DNA from: FACHB-1406 sp034189065
GTDB taxonomy: Bacteria; Cyanobacteriota; Cyanobacteriia; Cyanobacteriales; Spirulinaceae
Assembly: GCA_034189065.1 (NCBI GenBank)
Contig: JAXHVQ010000001.1
Span: forward strand, 1 to 64,000
DNA: 64,000 nt
Direction: 5' to 3'
In this document: in pieces, positions 23,639 through 31,129 of the stretch
Layout: each line of letters opens with the position of its first letter
Position numbering within the stretch: position 1 is the first letter of the stretch
Program-made: the position numbers and the translations under genes
Notes under the pieces: generated by a model
The model's input: the letters and a program-made list of their open reading frames with translations, nothing else
What the model was told of the DNA's origin: nothing
Database searches by the model: none

Positions 23639-26551
23639 TCAAGCTAAGCCCAATTTTCGTTTTAGTGCTTCTGGTACATTCACCGCTGTTTCTAACCCTT
23701 GTACGCCTTCCCAATTGGTATCTTCGTCCCAAAGGATATCTACGAGATCGGCTCCCGCAACATTAGCACCCTTTAAATTTGTGCCTTCGAGCTTCGTGCA
23801 ACACAAATCGGCTCCTCTAAAATCCGTATCGCAGAGTTTTGCTTTTCTAAAATCGGCACCCGTTAAATCTGCCCCCTTGAACCTAGAGTCTGTCAAATCC
23901 GCAGCTCTAAAATTAGCTAGGTTCAGGTAAGCGCCAGAGTAGTCTGTCGATTTGATATCTGCTCCGCTAAAGTTAGCATTGAGAAGATAGGCACGACTAA
24001 AATAGACGCGATTTAACTTAGAGCTACTAAAATCCGGACTGATTAATTCTATCCCAGCAAAAATAGCACTGTCGATGTACTTCTCCTTGAAAAATTTACC
24101 CATTACCTTTGTAAAAGTCAAAGCACCACAACACTGACTATAACCAACAATACGCAGAAGCTTACGTCTATCAAAATTTCTAGTTTCTGGATCGCCGCAA
24201 AGATAAAAAGTGATTTTTTCCTTTAATGAGTCGTGGTTATAAGAATACCGCTCCAATTCTAGTAACAAAATCATAATATTCAATCCAGCATAGGTATCTA
24301 TCTGTCTCGCTCCGATATTTATACTATTGAGACCCATCTCTTTTTGCAATAACCACATTTTTTTCTGAGTAAAGTTTCCTGGCGGCGCATCGATAAAGCG
24401 ACCCTCCGACCACAGAAAGTAAAATTGTTCTAGTCGCTTAAATAAACGCACTACATTTTCGGATTCCGAAAACTCATTACTTTCGCTCAACAACTGCATT
24501 AAATATTCCACAATCTCAGGAGTAAGAGGCGCTGCACCAAGTAAATCGTAAATTTCCCAATACATTTGCTCTGTCGAAACTTCAAATTCTTGGTAACGCC
24601 GTCCTCCTTTTAGCGACCAACTTTCCAAATGCACTGTTAACCGTTCCGCACATAAAAACTCGCCAAAGCTTTTGTGTGCAAACTCAACCGAACCCTCTTG
24701 ACTACCCGGACGTAAATAAAAGGAAGTCAGTGCATTTCTCAAAGGCATTTCACCCAAACGTTGCTGCGCAGTTTCCAGGAGCATTTTTGCATTGTCATCG
24801 CCCTGCAATCTTCGCTCGATTGCGGAGATTGAAGCAACTTCTCCGCCTGATTGCATAACGCATAGCCCCGCTTCCGCCAAAATCCGTCGCAACCCTTCTA
24901 TTTGCAATTCAGTTAATTCTTGATTCAACCATTGGGGACGTTGCTTCGTAAGAACCCAATCCAACATTTTTTGATAAAGCAAGACTTTTGCCTCTACTTT
25001 AGTCGTCCCCTCAAACTTTTCTAAATTGAGTTCGTTGTCGCGGTGCATCGCCGCCATTAGGTAAAGTAGAAGGGGTTCTTGCTTCAGCTTTTGTACCTGT
25101 TCGGGCAAGCGTCCGTCTTGAAAAATACCGATCGCGAAGGGAGATTCCCCTTCTGTTAGCCGAGCCCATTTCTCGAGCCACTGTGCTTGCTGTCCCTCCT
25201 CCAAAGGCTGAATTTCAACCCGCTCTAAATTAGGAGGCATAAATCGTTCAATTCCTTGCAATGCCAATTCTCGACCTGTTATTAAAACTCGATGATTAAA
25301 TTGGGAACTTTCAGCGCAGTTCCGCTGAAAACTGCCGACTTGTTTGAGAAACTGCTCAATTCCACCAGTTGTTCTGCCCTCCATGCGCAGTTCGTCAAAC
25401 CCGTCAAGGAGGAATAAATAGCGTGTATTTTGATCGGTGAGCCAACCGTCATCATTTTTGGCAAAATCTGTATTAACAGCGGCGCGAAGAGTCTGTTCAA
25501 AATTTTTCTCGAAGGTATTGATATCTCGCAGGCGAATTAAAACAGGAGTCCAAACGGGATGTAAATGCTGTCGCACCCAGTCGGCAAACATCCGACAGAA
25601 TACACTTTTACCTCGTCCCGGTCCGCCTTGTACGAACATGACTTGTTCTTTTTTGTCTTCGGCGTGGATAATGCGAATTGCCCAATTTTCAAGAATATGT
25701 GTAGGTGCATCTTCGATTAATTTTCCATTTTTATCCACGGATTTTACCTTTAGAGGGACATAAATATCCTTAAAGGTAAAATTTTCTGCAAAGACAGCTT
25801 CTAAGGGCTTAGCGGCGATTTCGGCTTCTAAATACTCGTCGATACTATGATATCGTTCCTGTTCTTCGCGCCAGTCACTAAAGGCAGGTTGGGTGAGGTG
25901 AATGTCGCCCGATGCGCTCCATGCTTTGCTAAGATGGCGATGGGTATTCCAAGCAACTCGTTGGGTTAAATGTTGGACTTCTGTATCTGTCCAACTAGCT
26001 TGTTGCAACCGCAGCGACAGAACGTTGCTAAATTCTACCGCAAGTTTGGACTTGGGAAAGCAAACAATGGCTTTTCTGGCTTCCTTTTCATCAACTTCTA
26101 CACTGGCTAAGCGCCGAAGCTGTTTGTCGAGTTGTGTTGTTTCTTGCGCCACTCGACTGTTGTCTCGTTGCAGCAAATCTTGGTAAACGGGTAACTTTAA
26201 AATAGCTTGCAAACTTTCTAAATAAGCAGCTTGACTGACTAGGGCAACGGTTTTTTCTAGGGTGGGCTTCTGTTTGGTCGTTTCGAGATAAAACTTCAAT
26301 AAACCTGTGGCAATAGAGACAAATGGCAAACTCGAGTTGATGACTTTAAATAAAGAAGAGTTGAGGATATCGAGGAGAGAGTCGATACGGTTGATGAGAG
26401 GAACGAGTTGTTGAATATTGGAACCCTCCTCTTCGAGGGTTTCTGCGAGGGAAGCGATCGCATCAAAGGTGGCGATGGCGCTATCCACCGTATCAGTAGA
26501 GCATAAATCCCTGATGTCTGTGGTCAAAAATTTCCACAATCGTGTTGCCAT
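23639..26551 (-). CDS. NACHT-domain STAND NTPase with C-terminal pentapeptide repeats
   Basis: This 970-residue protein has an uncharacterised helical N-terminus (1-230), a NACHT NTPase with Walker A (QGGPGRGKSVFCRMFADW, about 309-326) and Walker B (RYLFLLDGFDELRMEGR, about 378-394), a helical region, and a run of pentapeptide repeats (about 845-950: ADLTDSRFKGADLTGADFRK). STAND NTPases act as switches that oligomerise on sensing a ligand; bacterial NACHT proteins include anti-phage and signalling members. No separate effector gene is adjacent, so any effector would be the N-terminal domain. ATG 26551 is used; a TTG at 26557 is possible. Function is inferred from domain class only. Confidence 0.85.
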   Translation of the reverse strand: MATRLWKFLTTDIRDLCSTDTVDSAIATFDAIASLAETLEEEGSNIQQLVPLINRIDSLLDILNSSLFKVINSSLPFVSIATGLLKFYLETTKQKPTLEKTVALVSQAAYLESLQAILKLPVYQDLLQRDNSRVAQETTQLDKQLRRLASVEVDEKEARKAIVCFPKSKLAVEFSNVLSLRLQQASWTDTEVQHLTQRVAWNTHRHLSKAWSASGDIHLTQPAFSDWREEQERYHSIDEYLEAEIAAKPLEAVFAENFTFKDIYVPLKVKSVDKNGKLIEDAPTHILENWAIRIIHAEDKKEQVMFVQGGPGRGKSVFCRMFADWVRQHLHPVWTPVLIRLRDINTFEKNFEQTLRAAVNTDFAKNDDGWLTDQNTRYLFLLDGFDELRMEGRTTGGIEQFLKQVGSFQRNCAESSQFNHRVLITGRELALQGIERFMPPNLERVEIQPLEEGQQAQWLEKWARLTEGESPFAIGIFQDGRLPEQVQKLKQEPLLLYLMAAMHRDNELNLEKFEGTTKVEAKVLLYQKMLDWVLTKQRPQWLNQELTELQIEGLRRILAEAGLCVMQSGGEVASISAIERRLQGDDNAKMLLETAQQRLGEMPLRNALTSFYLRPGSQEGSVEFAHKSFGEFLCAERLTVHLESWSLKGGRRYQEFEVSTEQMYWEIYDLLGAAPLTPEIVEYLMQLLSESNEFSESENVVRLFKRLEQFYFLWSEGRFIDAPPGNFTQKKMWLLQKEMGLNSINIGARQIDTYAGLNIMILLLELERYSYNHDSLKEKITFYLCGDPETRNFDRRKLLRIVGYSQCCGALTFTKVMGKFFKEKYIDSAIFAGIELISPDFSSSKLNRVYFSRAYLLNANFSGADIKSTDYSGAYLNLANFRAADLTDSRFKGADLTGADFRKAKLCDTDFRGADLCCTKLEGTNLKGANVAGADLVDILWDEDTNWEGVQGLETAVNVPEALKRKLGLA

Positions 26552-26602
26552 TGTCAATTTTTCTGATATTTTCTTCTATGGTAATATATTTGGAACGCTA
26601 AC

Positions 26603-26896
26603 CTACAAATAACTGGCCGCAGACCGCAAGACCTCTGGAATCGCGACATTTTCGGGGAATTCGAGGCAAGTTTCTCGGTAGGGGAGGTAGCCAGCGTCGG
26701 TAAAAGAGAGTAACATTCTCGAGAGGGCAACCCAAACTTCGCGATCGAATTCCCAGTCGCCGCCTCTCGGGGCATAGCAGGAAATCGATTTCAATGCCCA
26801 AAAGTAGCTGTTGCGCACGACGGAACCGCCTTTTTTGTAAGCGGGTACGTCTTCGCGATGGATGCTGAGAATGTCGTCGTCTAGCGTTACTCTCAT
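26603..26896 (-). CDS. Small hypothetical protein
   Basis: I do not recognise this 97-residue protein. It starts MRVTLDDDILSIHREDVPAY and contains several aromatic residues (YFWALKSISCYAPRGG, REVWVALSRML). It has no membrane segment. It lies 52 bases upstream of the NACHT gene on the same strand, so the two could be co-transcribed. Codon use appears normal, but no strong ribosome site was seen. Confidence 0.5.
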   Translation of the reverse strand: MRVTLDDDILSIHREDVPAYKKGGSVVRNSYFWALKSISCYAPRGGDWEFDREVWVALSRMLLSFTDAGYLPYRETCLEFPENVAIPEVLRSAASYL

Positions 26897-27073
26897 TGTT
26901 ATAATGGGTTTATTCTGTGAAAATGCGACGCAAGTTCGAGTAGGAGCAAAGCGTATTCAACTGCGAGTATTGCGTTTACATTCGCTTTGGGTTTAGCTGG
27001 GAAATTAACATTTTCTTTGAATTTGCTCCTGTTTTATACAATTGATTTTAGTTTTTGACTTTTAGGTGAATTC

Positions 27074-27754
27074 ATGGTAGGGAAAATTGGCTTTGGTTTA
27101 CTTTGGGTTGGACTTCTTGCCTACGCCTTTCTATTTGCGCCGCCTTCTCAGCCCGATACATTTGAATTAATTTCTCGAATGTCTCGGGGGGATATTGAGG
27201 GCATTAATCCCTTAATTGTAGCGCTGTTTAATCTTATGGGAATTTGGCCGATGGTGTATGGAGGGCTACTTTTTGCCGACGGACGAGGGCAAAAGATTCG
27301 AGCTTTTCCCTTCGCGATCGCGTCTTTTTTGGTCGGCGCTTTCGCTATTTTACCCTATCTCATCTTGCGATCGCCTAACCCAACATTTTCGGGCGCGAAA
27401 AATGGCTTTCTCAAAGCTCTGGATTCGCGTCTTTTGGGTATTTTGCTCGCGTTAGGTGCAATTGCCCTAGCGACGTGGGGTTTGCTTCAAGGCAATTGGC
27501 CCGACTTTATCGCTCAGTGGCAAACTCGAAGGTTTATCCACGTCATGAGCTTGGATTTTTGCCTGTTGTGCTTATTATTTCCAACGCTTGTTAAAGACGA
27601 TCTAGCGCGACGAGGCGTTGAAAATTCTCTTCCTCTCCAAGGGCTAACATTCTTACCATTATTAGGACCGTTGTTGTATCTATGTTTGCGTCCATCCCTA
27701 CCCGATGAAGAAGAGCAAAAAGTTTCCGATGCTGCTCCAACTGTGGAAGCCTGA
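27074..27754 (+). CDS. Conserved multipass membrane protein
   Basis: The 226 residues contain about six hydrophobic segments, including FGLLWVGLLAYAFLFAP, PLIVALFNLMGIWPMVYGGL, IASFLVGAFAILPYLIL, LLGILLALGAIALATWGLL and FLPLLGPLLYLCL. A cyanobacterial/plastid family of unknown function is suggested by the R-S-P-N-P and HVMSLDF motifs. The C-terminus is acidic and soluble. Likely inner or thylakoid membrane. No partner genes nearby. Confidence 0.75.
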   Translation: MVGKIGFGLLWVGLLAYAFLFAPPSQPDTFELISRMSRGDIEGINPLIVALFNLMGIWPMVYGGLLFADGRGQKIRAFPFAIASFLVGAFAILPYLILRSPNPTFSGAKNGFLKALDSRLLGILLALGAIALATWGLLQGNWPDFIAQWQTRRFIHVMSLDFCLLCLLFPTLVKDDLARRGVENSLPLQGLTFLPLLGPLLYLCLRPSLPDEEEQKVSDAAPTVEA

Positions 27755-27943
27755 CGAGATTTTACAACCGGTTTTAAGGGGTGTAGAATTCCTCCTATAA
27801 AAGTTACACGGGATTTTGTTTTTCGCGCCAAGGGAGCAAAACTTCTCCAATAAACAAAAGATAGCTTGGCTATTACAAAGCAGTCTCAAAGCAAAACTTC
27901 AGACCTTCTCGCGATTTCACAGGACTTACGCAGCTACAATACA

Positions 27944-28068
27944 TATAGCATTTCTGAACGGGATGTAAACCGTTTCAACGTAGGGACGTTCAATTGAACG
28001 TCCCTACTCGCGGTGAATTTGAATTCTGAGCTATTATATTGTTTACGTTTCAGAGCGAAAACGCTATA
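27944..28068. mobile_element. 125-bp MITE-like element, copy 1
   Basis: The element has imperfect terminal inverted repeats (TATAGCATTTCTGAACG and the complement of its end, TATAGCGTTTTCGCTCTGA). Its centre is a perfect palindrome GTAGGGACGTTCAATTGAACG continuing to CCCTAC. The same element, also 125 bp, is found at 52541-52665 with the first 59 bases identical. No coding capacity. A REP-like GGTGCGTTACGCTGCGCTAA follows at 28079. Confidence 0.75.
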
Positions 28069-28305
28069 TAGTGAAAAAGGTGCGTTACGCTGCGCTAACA
28101 CACCCTACAGATATCTGACCCAAAACAACTTTTGCGCGGAGTCCCCCCATTTTCCCGCGATCGCTCTCATTTAGGACATTAAAGCCGTCCCAGCGCGCGG
28201 TATCAAACGCTACAATGTAACAACTTTGTGCGCGGACTGGTCTTTTGGGGCAAGATTTTGGTAAACCAGAGAACAACACTCCATTTTTTAGGGGGGAAAC
28301 ATTCG

Positions 28306-29187
28306 GTGTTTGCGATCTCCATCAAGCAAGACCCATACCCAAGCTACATTTTATCCGACAAGGAGAACCAAAGTCGCTTAGAAGTCGTACCAGAACGCGG
28401 CGGAATCATTACTAAGTGGCGCATCCAAGGGCAAGATATTCTCTACCTCGATGCAGAACGATTCGCCGATCGCAGTTTAAGCGTTCGTGGCGGAATTCCC
28501 ATCCTTTTTCCCATTTGCGGCAATTTACCCGACAATACCTACACCCATCAGGGCAAACAATACACCCTCAAACAACACGGTTTTGCGCGCGATCTCCCCT
28601 GGGAAGTCGCCGAACGCATTACCGAAGGGTGTGCGGGACTCACCCTTGTTCTCGATAGCACCGAAAAAACGCGCGCGGTTTATCCCTTTGACTTCCAACT
28701 GGAAATGACCTATCAACTCAAGGGTAACACCCTTACGCTGCACCAAACCTGTACCAATCGTTCCGGTTCAGCAATGCCCTTTTCGCTCGGGTTGCACCCT
28801 TATTTTTGGAGTGGAGATAAAAATCGCCTCGAATTTGAGATTCCTGCAACCCAACTTCACGACCAGCTTACTAAAGAATCTCGTCCCTTTGACGGAACCT
28901 TCGATTTCGAGCAAGATGAGATTGATGCGGCTTTGAGTCCGGTTACAAGCAATACAACGGCAATTTGCGATCGCCGTCGCCATCTCAAAATCTCCCTCCA
29001 CTACTCCGATCTCTACTCCACCCTCGTCTTTTGGACCATTAAGGGCAAAAACTACGTCTGCCTCGAACCCTGGAGTGCGCCGCGAAATGCTCTCAATACG
29101 GGAGAAAATCTAACCCATTTAGAGCCCGGCGAAAGCTGCGAAGCGGTTGTGGAAATGAGCGTGAGTTACTTGCAGGAGAAGGGATGA
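28306..29187 (+). CDS. Aldose 1-epimerase (mutarotase) family protein
   Basis: The protein is a galactose-mutarotase-fold enzyme that should interconvert sugar anomers; the exact sugar, or sugar phosphate as in YeaD-type enzymes, is unknown. Visible motifs are GGIITKWRIQGQDILYL, GGIPILFPICGNLPD, LKQHGFARDLPWEV with the catalytic His, LGLHPYFW, and near the end VCLEPWSAPRNALN with the catalytic Glu. The GTG at 28306 is preceded by a GGGGGG ribosome-site-like run at 28291-28296 and begins where homology begins; the frame extends upstream to 28228 without support. Length about 293. Confidence 0.83.
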   Translation: MFAISIKQDPYPSYILSDKENQSRLEVVPERGGIITKWRIQGQDILYLDAERFADRSLSVRGGIPILFPICGNLPDNTYTHQGKQYTLKQHGFARDLPWEVAERITEGCAGLTLVLDSTEKTRAVYPFDFQLEMTYQLKGNTLTLHQTCTNRSGSAMPFSLGLHPYFWSGDKNRLEFEIPATQLHDQLTKESRPFDGTFDFEQDEIDAALSPVTSNTTAICDRRRHLKISLHYSDLYSTLVFWTIKGKNYVCLEPWSAPRNALNTGENLTHLEPGESCEAVVEMSVSYLQEKG

Positions 29188-29267
29188 AATTTTTTTGGCG
29201 GTTGGGCTTGCTGTTTTGCGAAAAGCTGTGCTATATTAATAAACCGTGCGAGCTTTATAAGCAAGCA

Positions 29268-29339
29268 GGGTCGCTAGCTCAATGGTAGAGTACTCGGCTT
29301 TTAACCGATTGGTTCTGGGTTCGAGCCCCAGGCGACCCA
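29268..29339 (+). tRNA. tRNA-Lys (anticodon UUU)
   Basis: The 72-base gene folds as a cloverleaf: acceptor GGGTCGC/GCGACCC, D arm with AGCTCAATGGTAGAG, anticodon loop CTTTTAA giving UUU, and T arm CTGGGTTCGAGCCCCAG. The CCA end is not encoded. A TATATTAAT -10-like element lies about 35 bases upstream. Confidence 0.95.
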
Positions 29340-29659
29340 TTTAAAAACTCGATCGCGTAGAAGTGTGAATTGGGTTTGGAGTGTTACTCTGCAAGGGGTG
29401 AAGGCAGAGGACAGAAGCGCTCCCGTCCCCGCGTCGGACGAAGCTCAGTCTAAAGAAGGTAGCTATGCTGAAGGCAGAAGGGGGTGTAGAGACGTTTCAC
29501 GAAGCGTCTGCTTTAACGCAAAATCGTGGTTTCGGCTTTTATTTCACATTAAGCGTTCTCACGCATTCTGACTATACATCAACGTTATCACCCCGTCCCC
29601 CCATCCCCCCCTCTCCCCCTCTCCCCGTCTCCGAAGTGCAACCATTCAAGGATTTCAAA
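29340..29659. other. Intergenic region after tRNA-Lys
   Basis: No gene is supported. Positions 29588-29632 are a C-rich low-complexity tract (CCCCGTCCCCCCATCCCCCC) like that at the window start. Open frames here lack family resemblance. Confidence 0.4.
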
Positions 29660-30745
29660 TTACCACCCCTGCCTCTCCACGAGTTCGACGCAGAGGCGAT
29701 CGCTTGCCTCGCCATCGACGCGGGGTGGCAAGGTTGAAGCGTCGCAGGCGACATCGAGTTGTTGGTAAAGTTGGTTAGCCATTGCCATCACCTCATCGTA
29801 AGGATATTGCCCCTGTTTAATAGCCAACAATTCCTGGGCATCTCCCGCTTTACGGCGATCGACAATTAATTCCTGGGTTTGCAACACTTCAATTCCCGTT
29901 TTTAACAAACGAATGGCTTGCATGGCAAACTTACAGTCGTATCCCACCTTTGCCTCCATTTCCGCCCGCGCGGGATTGCGATTCTTCTTCCACTGTTGAT
30001 AATTTTTGTACTCCCGAACCGCCTTGTGATAGCGCTGGCTGAGTTGTAACAGTTTGATAAAATCCTTAGAACTATTGGCGAGTTTTTGAGTGTAGGCGAG
30101 GGTGGCATCGGGCAAGTCGTACTGCTGTAACAGCGCCTTAAAGTCAATTTCTGCGGTTAAGAGATGGTGCAATTCCTTCGCCGGTTCGAGAAACTGGACG
30201 CGATCGCGAACTAATAAATAAAGATACTGCAAAAAGCTATTCATTTCGCTCCTCGTCAGTGGCGACGCATTCTCAAAGCCAAAATCGCTGGGAGTGGGTT
30301 TGCGCGTCGGCGGTTCCAACAACCACCGGCGATGAGATTCCAATTTCTTAATTTGGGCGTAACCGTATCCCGAATAAGTATTTTTGATTCGCTTGGAGAG
30401 AAACATTCGGCGCTGTTGTTGCAAAATTTTTCCCACTTCCGTCAAGTGGGCGTAGTCCTCGAACCACAGCAACTCCAGAATATTGGGATTGTTATCCACA
30501 GAAAGCTTTAGAAATTTCTTCAACTCGTAAATTGCCGTATCTCGACCGAGAAAATCAAACTTCCCCTCTTCTTCCATCCAACCCGAGTCTTTTTGTTGGA
30601 TTTCTTGTAGTCCTAAATAATAGGGTTTAGTTGCAATAAAAACGCCTCGGTAGTCATAGTCCGAGTGTTCTGTTGCCAGTCCATAGCCCCGAGAACCCGT
30701 CAGGGCAAGCAAAATTGTGCGATTTTCGATTTCTAAGCGATTCAT
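29660..30745 (-). CDS. Predicted nucleotidyltransferase (RlaP-like, PF10127 type)
   Basis: The polymerase-beta-type active site is near the N-terminus: LLALTGSRGYGLATEHSDYD, where GSRGYG and the D-x-D pair (DYDYRG) bind the metal and nucleotide. The rest is helical (LSKRIKNTYSGYGYAQIKKL, CKFAMQAIRLLKTG). The pattern fits the stand-alone family that includes RlaP, an RNA-ligase-associated nucleotidyltransferase of some RNA repair operons. No RNA ligase gene is adjacent, so its substrate is unknown. At 361 residues it is slightly longer than usual, and the last 25 residues (STLPPRVDGEASDRL) may be non-native read-through. Confidence 0.78.
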   Translation of the reverse strand: MNRLEIENRTILLALTGSRGYGLATEHSDYDYRGVFIATKPYYLGLQEIQQKDSGWMEEEGKFDFLGRDTAIYELKKFLKLSVDNNPNILELLWFEDYAHLTEVGKILQQQRRMFLSKRIKNTYSGYGYAQIKKLESHRRWLLEPPTRKPTPSDFGFENASPLTRSEMNSFLQYLYLLVRDRVQFLEPAKELHHLLTAEIDFKALLQQYDLPDATLAYTQKLANSSKDFIKLLQLSQRYHKAVREYKNYQQWKKNRNPARAEMEAKVGYDCKFAMQAIRLLKTGIEVLQTQELIVDRRKAGDAQELLAIKQGQYPYDEVMAMANQLYQQLDVACDASTLPPRVDGEASDRLCVELVERQGW

Positions 30746-31129
30746 TTTTATTTAGTCATTAGTCATTGGTCATTAGTCATTAGTCATTTGTTATTAGTCA
30801 TTTGTTATTGGTCATTGGTCATTGGTTCTAAAGCACCCCGTTCATAATTAATTACCCATCTCGATATGCTCAAAGCCTTGGTATACTGTATTTACGAAAG
30901 CAAGAGGTGTGTAAAAGATTTTGTTGAGGTACTTAAAACCTAAAACCTAAAACCTAAAGCTAAAACCTGGTTTAGTGGGAGGTCTCCTATGATTGCCGCG
31001 AGCTGTCCGAAGGAGTGAGGTGCGTTCGCTGCATTCTGCGGTAATTGTTCATTATTCATTATTCATTATTCATTATTTATTATTCATTATTTATTATTCA
31101 TTATTCACTATTCATTATCAATGACATCT
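30746..31129. repeat. STRR-rich intergenic region
   Basis: Three heptanucleotide repeat arrays occur: TTAGTCA/TTGGTCA variants at 30753-30830, AAAACCT at 30937-30968, and ATTCATT/ATTTATT at 31047-31120. Such tandem heptamers are typical cyanobacterial intergenic sequence. No gene is seen. Confidence 0.75.

Noticed and set aside
29365..29737. Plus-strand ORFs after tRNA-Lys
   Set aside because: They overlap a C-rich tract and the 3-prime end of the nucleotidyltransferase gene and resemble no family.
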